DNA of 64,000 bases from Rhodothermales bacterium (GCA_028284865.1 JANQQV010000027.1:56379-120378); one strand, 5' to 3'. Counted from the first letter of the stretch, positions 50,097 through 59,608 are shown. Notes: generated from the sequence alone by a model not told the origin. Numbers and translations are program-made.

Positions 50097-51782
50097 ATGG
50101 AATTCATTGAGCACTTTGTAGATATCGTCGGCGGCTTTCTATCGCCCATATTGGTCGTCGGCCTCCTAGGTGCAGGTGCATTCCTGACCATCCGCCTCGG
50201 CTTCATCCAGCTTCGTCGCCTTGGCCACGGTTTTGCGGTCACGACAGGGAAGTATGACTCGGATGAGACCCCTGGCGACGTCTCTCACTTCCAGGCACTC
50301 ACCACGGCCCTATCGGCCACGGTCGGTACCGGTAACATTGCCGGTGTAGCTCTCGCCATCCACTGGGGTGGTCCCGGAGCACTCTTTTGGATGTGGATCA
50401 CGGCCCTGCTTGGTATGGCAACCAAGTTCTCCGAGGTCACGCTGGCCCAGCATTACCGCATCAATATGGATGGGGAAACCAAGTGGGAAGGCTCGGTTGC
50501 CGGTGGTCCGATGTACTACATCGAGCGCGGTATCAAGGATGTGTTCGGCTGGAACTGGAAGCCCGTCGCCATCTTCTTCGCCTTCATGCTGATGATCACC
50601 TCGTTCTTCACGGGGAACGCCATCCAGTCCAACACGATCGCTACCCAGGTCGCCGACAACTTCGGCATTGACACCTGGATCACCGGTCTCGTTACGGCCA
50701 CCATCGTGGGTGCCGTCATCATCGGTGGAATCAAGCGCATCGGTCGCGTCACCGGGATCCTGGCGCCAGTCATGGCCGCCATTTATGTCACGGCTGCGTT
50801 GCTGGTCCTGATCGTCAACTTCCAGGACGTTATTCCGGCCTTTGGAACCATCATCAGCGAAGCCTTCAGCCCATCCGCCGGTGTTGCCGGAACGGGAATG
50901 GGTGTCTTCCTCTTCACGCTCCAGTACGGTGTCCAGCGCGGTCTCTTCTCGAACGAGGCTGGTCAGGGGTCGGCGCCGATTGCCCACTCCGCTGCCAAGA
51001 CGGATGAGCCGGTTTCCGAGGGTGTGGTTGCACTCCTCGAGCCATTCATCGATACGATCATCATCTGTACGATGACCGGTCTTGTCATCGTTTCCACGGG
51101 TGTTTTCGAAGCGAAAGTCCCCACCCAGATTTCGCTGGATGATGGCAACATCTCTTTCGTCGAATACGATGCGGACGGTATGCACCAGAGTGCAGACGAT
51201 CCTACTGAAGTCAGCGTTGCCGCCGGTGTCCCGACGACTGACAATGGCTCGCTGTTCGCCTACTACGATATCTCTGTCGACGGCTTCTTTACGGATGAAG
51301 CTCAGACCGTACCATTCACGGGGACCATCTTCCCCGCTGACGCGAGAGCGGTGTCGGCAGACGGTACTGAGTACACCGTCCTCTATGGGGATGCGGCTCG
51401 AAACAGTTCGCCGCTGACCACGCTCGGGTTCGAACAAGGCCTCGAGCCGCTCGGCCTGGGATGGCTTGGCAAGTGGGTCGTCCTGATGTGCGTCTTCCTG
51501 TTCGCGGTCTCGACGGCCATCTCGTGGAGTTACTACGGCGACCGTTGTGCCAACTACATCTGGGGCAAGAAGGCCATCCTTCCTTACAAGTTTGTCTTCC
51601 TGCTCTTCCACTTTGCCGGTGCTGTCATCGCCGTCACGACGATCTGGGACCTCGGCGACGTAGCGCTCTCGCTGGTCACCCTGCCGAACGTCATCAGTTT
51701 GATCCTGCTCTCAGGACTGCTGAAGAAGATCACGGACAGCTACTTCCAGCGGAAGCCGTGGGAATCGGAAGGACACGTCTAA
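50097..51782 (+). CDS. Sodium:alanine/glycine symporter, AgcS (AlsT) family
   Basis: 561-aa inner-membrane carrier that couples alanine or glycine uptake to Na+. The family motif GTGNIAGVALAIHWGGPGAL is at about residues 78-97, with further motifs GGPMYYIERG and LFSNEAGQGSAPIAHSA. About eleven membrane segments are seen. It has an unusual hydrophilic, Asp/Thr-rich insert of about 100 residues (about 342-450) between two late helices, containing NISFVEYDADGMHQSADD. I do not recognise a domain in the insert. It is followed by upp and nhaC on the same strand. Confidence 0.92.
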   Translation: MEFIEHFVDIVGGFLSPILVVGLLGAGAFLTIRLGFIQLRRLGHGFAVTTGKYDSDETPGDVSHFQALTTALSATVGTGNIAGVALAIHWGGPGALFWMWITALLGMATKFSEVTLAQHYRINMDGETKWEGSVAGGPMYYIERGIKDVFGWNWKPVAIFFAFMLMITSFFTGNAIQSNTIATQVADNFGIDTWITGLVTATIVGAVIIGGIKRIGRVTGILAPVMAAIYVTAALLVLIVNFQDVIPAFGTIISEAFSPSAGVAGTGMGVFLFTLQYGVQRGLFSNEAGQGSAPIAHSAAKTDEPVSEGVVALLEPFIDTIIICTMTGLVIVSTGVFEAKVPTQISLDDGNISFVEYDADGMHQSADDPTEVSVAAGVPTTDNGSLFAYYDISVDGFFTDEAQTVPFTGTIFPADARAVSADGTEYTVLYGDAARNSSPLTTLGFEQGLEPLGLGWLGKWVVLMCVFLFAVSTAISWSYYGDRCANYIWGKKAILPYKFVFLLFHFAGAVIAVTTIWDLGDVALSLVTLPNVISLILLSGLLKKITDSYFQRKPWESEGHV

Positions 51783-51803
51783 ACGGGCCAAGTCCCTTCC
51801 ATC

Positions 51804-52430
51804 ATGGACCACGTCCACATCATTGAGCACCCCATCCTGCAGCGGGACCTTACGGTCCTGCGGCGGGAGGACACGCCGTACGGCGTATTCCGCAGCACGC
51901 TTCGGGACGTTTCATCAATCCTGGCCTACGAGGCGCTCCGCAAGCTCCGGATGAAAGAAGTGACGGTCGCGACTCCGCTCGAGGAGACGCAAGGGCACGT
52001 CGTGGACGAGCAGGTCGTCGTCGTGCCCATCTTGCGCGCGGGGCTCGGAATGGTAGACGGATTCGTTCGATTCTTGCCAGAGGCGCGCGTCGGACATCTG
52101 GGCATGTACCGAGATGAGAGCACGCATGAACCGGTCGACTACTATTCCAGTGTGCCGGCCGGTATTGAGGAGTCGCTCGTTTTTGTTGTTGATCCCATGC
52201 TCGCAACAGGTGGGAGTGCCGCTGGCGCCATCGCCCATCTGAAGCGACTGGGCGCAAAGAGGATTGTCCTCGTGACGCTGGTCTCTGCTCCCGAGGGCAT
52301 CGCGTTCGTGCACAGCTCCCACCCGGATGTGGCGCTGGTCACGGCGGTTGTGGATCGGGAGTTGGATGACAACGCCTACATCCGGCCAGGTCTGGGTGAT
52401 GCCGGCGATCGCATTTTTGGAACCAGCTGA
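51804..52430 (+). CDS. upp: Uracil phosphoribosyltransferase
   Basis: Salvage enzyme making UMP from uracil and PRPP. 208 aa with the N-terminal HIIEHPILQRDLTVLRRE, the VVVPILRAGLGMVDGF PRPP region, the PRPP loop VVDPMLATGGSAAGAI and the C-terminal YIRPGLGDAGDRIFG, the last of these a strong signature. It lies 22 bp after agcS and directly before nhaC. Confidence 0.97.
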   Translation: MDHVHIIEHPILQRDLTVLRREDTPYGVFRSTLRDVSSILAYEALRKLRMKEVTVATPLEETQGHVVDEQVVVVPILRAGLGMVDGFVRFLPEARVGHLGMYRDESTHEPVDYYSSVPAGIEESLVFVVDPMLATGGSAAGAIAHLKRLGAKRIVLVTLVSAPEGIAFVHSSHPDVALVTAVVDRELDDNAYIRPGLGDAGDRIFGTS

Positions 52431-52431
52431 G

Positions 52432-54345
52432 ATGAGCATGAAGCGTCTTCTTTCGTCCATCTCTTTGATGCTGGTCCTGCTGTTTGCGGGGACCGTCAAT
52501 GCGCAGGATACCAACTTCAGCATTCCTGAAGTCGTTCTCGACGGCATCGAGTTTGACGTGGTTCTTTATCCGGGTGCAACGGATTCACTTTCAGCTGCAC
52601 ACTACACCGTAGCCGGAGTGAATGAGCCGGCAGCGTTCGAATTGAATGATGATGGAGTTCTGGTGGCTTCAGGGGTGCGCGTTTCGGGTACCCGGGCGCA
52701 AGACGTGACGTTGCTGCGCGACGGGGAGACGTATCTGGTCAAAACCACTCGAAGCATTTCCGGCTGGTGGAGCATCATTCCTCCCTTGATGGCCATCGGG
52801 ATGGCGTTGCTGACCAAACGTGTGATTCCCGCCCTGTTCACCGGGATCTGGTTTGGCGCGATGACGGTCATCGGCTTCTCCATCGGCGGCGTTTTTCAAG
52901 GCGCGCTGGATACATTCCAGGTGTATGTCCTGCAGGAGTTCATCGATGAGGGACATGCGTCAGTAATCCTGTTCTCCTGTATGATCGGGGGATTGGTAGG
53001 CATCATCTCCAAGAATGGCGGGATGCAGGGCGTGGTCAATATCATTTCCCGATTTGCCAGTAATCCCCAGAAGGGACAAGTATCAACTGCTGCGCTGGGA
53101 TTAGCCATCTTCTTCGATGACTATGCGAACTCGCTGGTTGTTGGTAACACCATGCGTTCGGTCACGGATCGTCTGCGGATATCACGCGAGAAGCTGGCCT
53201 ACCTCGTGGACTCCACCGCCGCTCCTGTGGCGTGTATCGCCCTCGTGACGACCTGGATCGGTTACGAAGTCGGAATGATCGGGGAAGCGATCAGCAAAGT
53301 GGATGGGCTGGACGGAAGCGCCTATGCGTTTTTCCTTGGGTCCATTCCGTACTCCTTCTATCCGATTCTGGCCATCAGCTTCGTGTTCATGGTGTCTCTG
53401 ACACGCCGTGACTTCGGCCCCATGCTCCAGGCTGAAATGCGGGCTCGCTCCACGGGCGAAGTAGTGCGACAAGGTGCCAACGTCGACGAAGCCGCCGTTT
53501 CGGGCGAAGAGACGAAGCCCAAAGAGGGTATCCCGATCCGCGCCATCAACGCCATCATCCCGATCATCGTGCTGGTCGGCGGCGTTTTGGTAGGCCTCTA
53601 CGCCACTGGTGAAGGGGATTCCCTGCAGGAAATCATCAACAACTCGGACTCGTACACCGCTCTGATGTGGGCGTCGTTGGTCTCTGTGTTGGTCGCAGCC
53701 ATCATGACATCGACCCAGCGCATTCTGGACCTGGGCGAAATCGTGGAGTCCTGGTACGGCGGACTGAAGAGCATGCTGTTTGCCATGATCATCCTGGTCC
53801 TGGCATGGGCGCTTTCAGCCATCACCGAGGAGCTGCACACGGCTCCATACCTGGTATCCGTACTGGGTGACTCCCTCAACCCCGGGTTCGTCCCGGTTGT
53901 GGTATTCCTGCTTGCCGCAGCAACAGCATTCGCAACCGGATCGAGCTGGGGTACGATGGGGATCCTGCTTCCACTCGTCATTCCGCTCGTGTGGGCTGTG
54001 ATGACGGTCAATGGGATGGGCGACGAGACATACTACTACATCCTGTACTCGACGATCTCCTGCATTCTGGCCGGCGCGGTCTGGGGCGATCACTGTTCGC
54101 CTATCTCGGACACCACGATTTTGTCGTCGATGGCCTCAGGATGTGATCACATCGATCACGTTCGGACGCAGCTGCCTTACGCCATGTTCGTGGGTATCGT
54201 GGCCATTGTGGTCGGTATCATTCCGTCCGGATTCGGCTTCCCGTGGTGGATCTCGTTGCCGGTCGGCCTGGCCATCCTGTTTACGGGGCTTCGCATCTTT
54301 GGACGAATTGCGGAAGACGAACTGAAGGCCGTAGAGGCGGCCTGA
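52432..54345 (+). CDS. NhaC-family Na+/H+ antiporter with exported N-terminal domain
   Basis: 637 aa from ATG 52432, one base after the upp stop. The first 25 residues are a signal-type segment (LLSSISLMLVLLFAGTVNAQ). About 85 residues of soluble Ig-like beta sequence follow (26-110). Then come about eleven membrane segments of the NhaC family. Diagnostic stretches are FFDDYANSLVVGNTMRSV, FATGSSWGTMGIL and GDHCSPISDTTILSS, all containing polar residues within helices. A charged loop at about 345-375 separates the two halves. Na+ or another cation (or a malate/lactate variant) is exchanged for H+. Confidence 0.88.
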   Translation: MSMKRLLSSISLMLVLLFAGTVNAQDTNFSIPEVVLDGIEFDVVLYPGATDSLSAAHYTVAGVNEPAAFELNDDGVLVASGVRVSGTRAQDVTLLRDGETYLVKTTRSISGWWSIIPPLMAIGMALLTKRVIPALFTGIWFGAMTVIGFSIGGVFQGALDTFQVYVLQEFIDEGHASVILFSCMIGGLVGIISKNGGMQGVVNIISRFASNPQKGQVSTAALGLAIFFDDYANSLVVGNTMRSVTDRLRISREKLAYLVDSTAAPVACIALVTTWIGYEVGMIGEAISKVDGLDGSAYAFFLGSIPYSFYPILAISFVFMVSLTRRDFGPMLQAEMRARSTGEVVRQGANVDEAAVSGEETKPKEGIPIRAINAIIPIIVLVGGVLVGLYATGEGDSLQEIINNSDSYTALMWASLVSVLVAAIMTSTQRILDLGEIVESWYGGLKSMLFAMIILVLAWALSAITEELHTAPYLVSVLGDSLNPGFVPVVVFLLAAATAFATGSSWGTMGILLPLVIPLVWAVMTVNGMGDETYYYILYSTISCILAGAVWGDHCSPISDTTILSSMASGCDHIDHVRTQLPYAMFVGIVAIVVGIIPSGFGFPWWISLPVGLAILFTGLRIFGRIAEDELKAVEAA

Positions 54346-54347
54346 GC

Positions 54348-54701
54348 ATGGACGGAAACTGGATCGACGCGGACGACCGGCCTTGGGGCCGCTGGGAAGA
54401 ATACCTGAATGAACCCGGCTATCGGGTCAAACGGATCATCGTCCATCCGGGTCAGAGGTTGAGCTTGCAGCGTCATCAGAAGCGCAGCGAGCACTGGGTG
54501 ATCGTCGCTGGCAGCGGCATGTTTACGTTGGACGACAGCGTCACGGAAGTCAATCCGGGCGACAAGGTGTTCATCCCGGTCAGAGGCGTGCATCGCATCG
54601 AGAACCCGGGTGAAGAAAACCTCATCATCATCGAGACCCAGCTGGGTATCTGTGATGAGGATGACATCGAGCGACTGGAAGACGACTACGGTCGGGACTG
54701 A
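54348..54701 (+). CDS. Cupin protein, mannose-6-phosphate isomerase type-II C-terminal-like
   Basis: 117-aa single-domain cupin from ATG 54348, two bases after the nhaC stop. It has the two cupin boxes: HPGQRLSLQRHQKRSEHWVIV, with the metal His, Gln and Glu residues, and PVRGVHRIENPGEEN. It matches the C-terminal isomerase domain of the bifunctional mannose-1-phosphate guanylyltransferase/mannose-6-phosphate isomerase. Enzymatic activity as a stand-alone domain is unproven. Function in the cluster unclear. Confidence 0.85.
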   Translation: MDGNWIDADDRPWGRWEEYLNEPGYRVKRIIVHPGQRLSLQRHQKRSEHWVIVAGSGMFTLDDSVTEVNPGDKVFIPVRGVHRIENPGEENLIIIETQLGICDEDDIERLEDDYGRD

Positions 54702-54745
54702 GCAGCGCTCACGGCACTTGGTGCCGGGCATCTGCCCCGTGAGAA

Positions 54746-55894
54746 TCACTCTTCCCGCTTCTTGCTGGTTCGCTGCAGGTGCCGCGTGGCAATCGAGACG
54801 CCGAAGACCAGGAAGATGTAGTAGCCAAGGATGCGCCAGGTCAGCAGCGAGGGGACGATCAGGGAAGCGCTTGGCAGCAGATCGCCGAAGAATAGCGCGT
54901 ACAGACCCTCGATGCCCCCTGCACCGCCCGGAGTCGGCATGATCAGGGATGAGATCGTTTGCGCGATGGAGCGCATGATCAGTAGAACGGTGTCGACATC
55001 AGGGACAAAACTCCAGATGACCAGTACCGCCAGGAAGTAGCGGGCCAGCCACGTTCCGGTCGTCAACAGGAATCCCCGCAGGAAGAAGTCCATTTTCTGA
55101 CGACGAAGGACGGAGGCACGTGCGGCAAACTGCTCCAATTCGCTCAGAACACCCGAACGGAATCGCTTCAAAAACGGAATGCGAAACAGTCCTGAAGCGA
55201 TCCTGGACAATAACTCCGGGCGGAAGAGCGTGGCGTACGCGAATACACCAGCATACCCCATCAGGATCACGAAATAGATCATCGCGGTCCACAGGCCAAG
55301 ACGACCTGCCGCATCCGGGATCACATCCATCGACAGGGAAGCAATCAGGATCACGGGCACCGAAAGGGCAAACCAGACCTGGTCGAGCAGCATCACGTAG
55401 GTCATGACCGCCGAAGCATCTCCGATGGCGATGGGGCCTTTACGTGACGCTTTGGTCTCCATGCTGGTCACGCGGGACTCCCGGGAGATGTAATAGGCTG
55501 TCAGCGGCGCGCCTCCGACAAAACTGGGCGCGATGTTCGACGCGAAATCCCACATCAGCTGGCAGCGTACGCCGGCTTTGAAGCCCAGAGAATGCCTCGA
55601 AACGAAGCTGATACGCCAACCGCCGAATACCACGCGGGCAACCGTCATTCCGACAGCTGCAAGCATGATCCAGGGATTCACCGCGTCGATGAACTGGCTG
55701 AATGCCCCTTCGTCCCAGGTAAACCACGCAATGATGGCGAGCACGCCCAGGCCCAGAGCCAATGGGAGAATGAGCCCCCTGAGGGAAAACGTAGGTGCGC
55801 CGCGGCCATCATCGAGATGAGATGACGGATCGTGCAATCCAGCAACGGGTGCCGGGGCAGATTCCGGCTCTGGATGGAGCGGGGCGTCGGGCAT
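54746..55894 (-). CDS. Flippase-like integral membrane protein (LPG synthase TM-like)
   Basis: 382 aa with about eight membrane helices and the family motif in the third helix region (PSFVGGAPLTAYYISRES) typical of the UPF0104/AglD/GtrA-like group related to the membrane part of lysyl-phosphatidylglycerol synthase. The C-terminal PTPGGAGGIEGLYALFFG is also a family mark. These proteins are proposed to move or modify lipids or glycolipids; the substrate is unknown. The first ~30 residues are Pro/Ala/Glu-rich and probably disordered. It converges with the cupin gene and is divergent from the PHP gene. Confidence 0.85.
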   Translation of the reverse strand: MPDAPLHPEPESAPAPVAGLHDPSSHLDDGRGAPTFSLRGLILPLALGLGVLAIIAWFTWDEGAFSQFIDAVNPWIMLAAVGMTVARVVFGGWRISFVSRHSLGFKAGVRCQLMWDFASNIAPSFVGGAPLTAYYISRESRVTSMETKASRKGPIAIGDASAVMTYVMLLDQVWFALSVPVILIASLSMDVIPDAAGRLGLWTAMIYFVILMGYAGVFAYATLFRPELLSRIASGLFRIPFLKRFRSGVLSELEQFAARASVLRRQKMDFFLRGFLLTTGTWLARYFLAVLVIWSFVPDVDTVLLIMRSIAQTISSLIMPTPGGAGGIEGLYALFFGDLLPSASLIVPSLLTWRILGYYIFLVFGVSIATRHLQRTSKKREE

Positions 55895-56034
55895 GGAGGG
55901 CCGTGCGAGTGTCCGGGTTACCGGAACGGGGAGAGGCCTGTCGGGTTCAGGCGATGGCCCGGTTACGACCAGCCCCAGACGGGGTTTCAGCGGGCACTTT
56001 CAGACATCCCGTTCGCCTGGCCTTTCCCATTCCC

Positions 56035-56850
56035 ATGCGCGCCGATCTCCACATGCACTCCACCGCGTCCGATGGACGACGGAAACCAGCAGCGTTGGTT
56101 CAGGAGGCGGTTGCGGGCGGTCTCGATCTGATAGCGCTGACCGATCACGATACGCTGATGGGATGGCCAGAATTGCGGGACGCTGGGGCCTCTGCCGGTA
56201 TCGAATGCGTACCCGGAGTCGAAATCAGCGCTCGTCAGGGACGCGATGAAGTCCATCTGGTGGCATACGGCTTCGATCCTGAGCACGACGCGCTGTCGTC
56301 ATTTTTGGACCAGCAGCAGCATCGCAGGAATCAGAGAGCGGAGTCCTTCATGGAGCGATTGAAGGATGCGGGCGCCATCCCGAGAAGCGCCTCACTCGCT
56401 CCTGCTTCGACAGGGACTTCTTGGGCACGTCCGCATGTTGCCCAGGTATTGATCGAGCACGGAGCCGTGTCGTCCATGGATGAAGCGTTCTCGCGGTTCC
56501 TGATTCAAGGCACCGATACGTACGTGGAGAAACCGCTGCCGCCTGGCGCGGAGGCCATCCGGGTTGTCCACGAGGCGGGTGGAGTCATCTGTATGGCACA
56601 TCCGGGACATCATGCGTCTCATCAAGTGGTGATGGGACTGGTTGCTGCGGGCTTGGACGGGATTGAAGTTGTCCATCCATCCCATGATTCCATGCTTGAA
56701 GAGTATTACGCCAGCTTGGCGACCCGTTTTGGCCTTTTGAAGTCCGGCGGATCCGACTATCATGCCCGGGATGGGCATGGCGAGCAAGGTCTCGGCGCAC
56801 GCTGGTTCAGCCCAGAGCCAGCTCTGCTCGAGGCCATTCGAACCCAATGA
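56035..56850 (+). CDS. PHP-domain phosphoesterase
   Basis: 271 aa from ATG 56035 (MRADLHMHSTASDGRRKPAAL); the open frame upstream is antisense to the neighbouring gene and not conserved. Metal ligands: DLHMHST, ALTDHDTL, EVHLVAYGF and the later MAHPGHHA and SDYHARDG. The pattern fits the YciV/RnaAM-type 5'-3' exonuclease/3',5'-nucleotide bisphosphate phosphatase subgroup; alternatives in the PHP family exist. It is followed by the PorZ-like gene. Confidence 0.88.
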   Translation: MRADLHMHSTASDGRRKPAALVQEAVAGGLDLIALTDHDTLMGWPELRDAGASAGIECVPGVEISARQGRDEVHLVAYGFDPEHDALSSFLDQQQHRRNQRAESFMERLKDAGAIPRSASLAPASTGTSWARPHVAQVLIEHGAVSSMDEAFSRFLIQGTDTYVEKPLPPGAEAIRVVHEAGGVICMAHPGHHASHQVVMGLVAAGLDGIEVVHPSHDSMLEEYYASLATRFGLLKSGGSDYHARDGHGEQGLGARWFSPEPALLEAIRTQ

Positions 56851-56920
56851 CCATTCGCCGCGTTTGCGATTCGTTCGCCCGACAGGGAAACCAGCAACCC
56901 CGCCAATCTCCAATTCCATC

Positions 56921-59269
56921 TTGAATCGCCTCCTGCTTCTTCTGCTCGTCAGCACGCTGATGGTCACTGAGGGTCGCGCGCAATCATTGAATGAATGGGT
57001 TGCGCATACGTCGTTTACCGAGGCGACCGACCTGGTTGTCGCCGGGGACCGTGTCTGGGTGGCTACGAGTGGAGGCATTTATTCCATCAATCCGACGGTA
57101 GGTGACTTTTCCCGGTTGACCGTCGTGGACGGTCTGTCCAATGTCGGCGCTTCAGCCCTGGACGCTGATACCCAGCGCGGCTACATCTGGGTGGGTTATG
57201 ACGATGGATTGCTGGATCGTGTGGATGGGCAGAGCAATACCGTCAGGACATTCCGGGATATCGCTCGCGCCGAGCAATATCCCTCGCGCGGTATTAGTCG
57301 GATTCGGTCGGTGGGAGACTCGCTCCTCGTGGCAACTCAATTTGGAGTCGTGGTATTTGACCCGGTTCGCAACGAAGTTCGGGATTCGTACGATCGATTC
57401 GGAGGAATGAGCGTGGGCCAGCCGGTGCACGATGTCCTGGTGGAATCGACGCTATTCGGCCAGTCCGTTGTGTGGATTGCGACGGACGAAGGAATCGCCC
57501 ACGCGCCTCTTGACGGACGAAATCTGAAGGACCCAGCATCGTGGCAGGTCGAGCAAGTCGGTTCCGGGTTCGAACGGCGCGAAGCGTTGTCTTTGGGTGT
57601 GCTGGACGGAAGGCTGTATGTCGGGACGGATGAAGGCATCTGGGAGCGAAGCAGCGCAAATGCGTTCGGCGATCTCGGAGTCACCAACCGCCCAGTTACA
57701 CGTTTGGAATCAGGTAACGGCTTTCTGGCGGGTAGCGCAACGTTCACGGTCGCTTTCATTCGGTCGGGTGGATCACCTTCTGCGCACAATGTGGAAGGAT
57801 TCGGATTTCCCGTCGCTATTGATGTCACAACGACGGATGAGCTCTGGATCGCGGACGAAAAGGAAGGTGTTGGCGTACTGTCGCTTCCTGACCCATCCCA
57901 AGGTCCAATCGTACTGTCCAACCAGTGGCTGCCCGAGGGGCCCGCTGACGGCACGTTTTCCCAGGTGTCCGTATCTGGAGATGGTGATATCTGGCTGTCC
58001 GGTGTGAACGAAGCTGGAACCGGATTTTACCGTCTGGGCACGGACGGACAGTGGACCACCTTCTCATCTTCCCGAACGCCTGCATTGTCGGGCAAAGGGG
58101 CATTCGTACATATCCACGCAGGGAGCGACGGCTCAGGTTGGGCCGGTTCGGAAGGTGGAGGCGTTGCCCATGTTGATCCCGCCGGAGATGTCACACTTTA
58201 TGGAACGGACAACTCGTCCTTGCTGCCCGCGTCAGGTACCGGTGATTTCGTCGTGGTGGGAGGCGTGCACGAGGATCGTCTCGGCAACATGTGGGTGACG
58301 ACACGCGCCTCTTCCAGGCCGCTGCATGTCAGGACAGCGGCAGGGGACTGGACTGCATTTGGCCCCAAGATTGGTCAAGGATTGCTGTCCAGTTCAACGG
58401 CTTACGGACGCATTTTCATCGATTCCTTCGATCAGAAATGGGTGATCATCCGCAGGGAGACCAACTTCCAGCAAAAGAAAGGATTGATGGTGCTCGAAAC
58501 GGGCATTCCGGATAACGCTTCCGATGACGAATTCCGCTACTTCGACACTCAGGGAGCCGCGGGGCAAGGATTGCCTTCCGTGAGTGTGAACGCGGTTGCT
58601 GAAGATCGGGATGGACTGGTCTGGGTCGGGACCGATAGTGGCCCAGCGTTTTTCATCAACACAGGGATCGTTGCGCGCGACGCTTCAGCCATTCCGATCT
58701 GGCCTCAGTGGGCCGACCGAAGCTTGGGCACGTTTGTCTTGTTCGGGCTGACCGTGAATGACATCGCCGTGGATCCCGCAGGACGCATCTGGTTTGCGAC
58801 CAACAATGGTGCCTGGCTGATTGAGTCAGTGGAAGGGGGGTACGATCTCGTGCATCACTTCACTGCGGAGAACTCCCCGCTGTTTTCGGACGAAGTGTTG
58901 TCGGTTGACGTGAATGGAGCCTCGGGAGATGTGTTTTTCTCAACGGATCGCGGGCTGGTGTCCTATGCCTCGGACGCGATTGCGCCGCAGCAGGAGGCAG
59001 GCGATCTGATCGTCTTCCCGAATCCCATTCGTATATCGGATCAGCAAAACCCCAGTGTTTATGTCGAGGGGCTTGTGCCAGCGACAGACATCCGTATCGT
59101 CACGGTTGCTGGCAACCTGGTTCGTCGCATGGAGGCACGTGGGGGCCGCACGCGGTGGGACTTGCGGGATGAGTACGGCGATTTGGTGGATTCAGGCGTG
59201 TATTTGGTGATTGCGGTCGGCCGCAACGACGAAGGGACATCGGTCGGGAAGGTGATCGTCATCCGGTAG
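56921..59269 (+). CDS. PorZ-like beta-propeller protein with T9SS-type C-terminal domain
   Basis: 782 aa starting from TTG 56921 (LNRLLLLLLVSTLM..., signal cleavage after GRAQ). No ATG in frame gives a signal peptide. Two beta-propeller-like regions are made of repeats with WVG/WIA strands (residues about 25-690). The start (SLNEWVAHTSFTEATDLVVA) and early repeats (VGYDDGLLDRVDG, IRSVGDSLLVATQFGVVVFD) resemble the PorZ family. The last ~85 residues (VFPNPIRISDQQNP..., then GDLVDSGVYLVIAVG) match a T9SS sorting or FlgD-Ig-like domain. PorZ delivers anionic lipopolysaccharide to the T9SS attachment machinery in Porphyromonas. Confidence 0.8.
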   Translation: MNRLLLLLLVSTLMVTEGRAQSLNEWVAHTSFTEATDLVVAGDRVWVATSGGIYSINPTVGDFSRLTVVDGLSNVGASALDADTQRGYIWVGYDDGLLDRVDGQSNTVRTFRDIARAEQYPSRGISRIRSVGDSLLVATQFGVVVFDPVRNEVRDSYDRFGGMSVGQPVHDVLVESTLFGQSVVWIATDEGIAHAPLDGRNLKDPASWQVEQVGSGFERREALSLGVLDGRLYVGTDEGIWERSSANAFGDLGVTNRPVTRLESGNGFLAGSATFTVAFIRSGGSPSAHNVEGFGFPVAIDVTTTDELWIADEKEGVGVLSLPDPSQGPIVLSNQWLPEGPADGTFSQVSVSGDGDIWLSGVNEAGTGFYRLGTDGQWTTFSSSRTPALSGKGAFVHIHAGSDGSGWAGSEGGGVAHVDPAGDVTLYGTDNSSLLPASGTGDFVVVGGVHEDRLGNMWVTTRASSRPLHVRTAAGDWTAFGPKIGQGLLSSSTAYGRIFIDSFDQKWVIIRRETNFQQKKGLMVLETGIPDNASDDEFRYFDTQGAAGQGLPSVSVNAVAEDRDGLVWVGTDSGPAFFINTGIVARDASAIPIWPQWADRSLGTFVLFGLTVNDIAVDPAGRIWFATNNGAWLIESVEGGYDLVHHFTAENSPLFSDEVLSVDVNGASGDVFFSTDRGLVSYASDAIAPQQEAGDLIVFPNPIRISDQQNPSVYVEGLVPATDIRIVTVAGNLVRRMEARGGRTRWDLRDEYGDLVDSGVYLVIAVGRNDEGTSVGKVIVIR

Positions 59270-59394
59270 GATGGGGGATACGTCGGAAGCTTGCTTGGCC
59301 TTGCTGCGCTTTCAGTTGTAGCTGTGTCAGATCCCAACCAAAAGTTCAATGTTTCTCGGGTTGAACCGTATTCAGGCAGCGCACTATATTTCTA

Positions 59395-59402
59395 GTCTAT
59401 GA
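59395..59402 (+). promoter_or_regulatory. Candidate promoter -7 box for the tRNA pair
   Basis: TATATTTC at 59395-59402, seven bases before the tRNA-His 5' end. One mismatch to TAnnTTTG. A TTGAAC at 59361-59366 is too far upstream to be a standard -35 or -33. Confidence 0.4.
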
Positions 59403-59408
59403 TTTCAT

Positions 59409-59486
59409 GGTGGTCGTAGCTCAGTTGGTTAGAGCGCCAGGTTGTGGCCCTGGAGGTCGGGGGTTCAAATCCCCTCGATCACCCCA
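59409..59486 (+). tRNA. tRNA-His (anticodon GTG)
   Basis: Cloverleaf folds fully. The acceptor stem GTGGTCG pairs with CGATCAC with a G before it at 59409 (the G-1 of His tRNAs) opposite discriminator C. The anticodon arm is CCAGG with loop TTGTGGC, anticodon GTG. The T arm is GGGGG/CCCCT around TTCAAAT. The CCA end is encoded (59484-59486). Confidence 0.97.
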
Positions 59487-59487
59487 A

Positions 59488-59527
59488 GAGCTCCGAAATA
59501 TCGGATAGCCGATATCACCGTGAGCTC
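59488..59527 (+). other. Inter-tRNA hairpin
   Basis: ATATCGG (59498-59504) and CCGATAT (59509-59515) form a 7-bp stem around ATAG, inside outer GAGCTC/GAGCTC arms at 59488-59493 and 59522-59527. It fills the spacer between the two tRNAs and may guide processing of the common precursor. Confidence 0.5.
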
Positions 59528-59532
59528 AGGAT

Positions 59533-59608
59533 GCCGCGTTCGTCTAGGGGTTTAGGACGCCGCCCTTTCACGGCGGTAACACGGGTTCAAATCCCGTACG
59601 CGGTACCA
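59533..59608 (+). tRNA. tRNA-Glu (anticodon TTC)
   Basis: Acceptor GCCGCGT with ACGCGGT, anticodon arm CCGCC/GGCGG with loop CTTTCAC (anticodon TTC), T arm CGGG/CCCG around TTCAAAT, discriminator A, encoded CCA. Folds completely. Its 3' end is copied 146 bp downstream (see finding). Confidence 0.97.

Noticed and set aside
50310..51611. 433-aa frame antisense to the AgcS symporter
   Set aside because: Composition is an Arg/Asp/Gly-rich mirror of membrane-helix codons; no motif.
52327..52431. N-terminal extension of the NhaC gene into upp
   Set aside because: It overlaps the end of upp out of frame and hides the signal segment; ATG 52432 is the better start.
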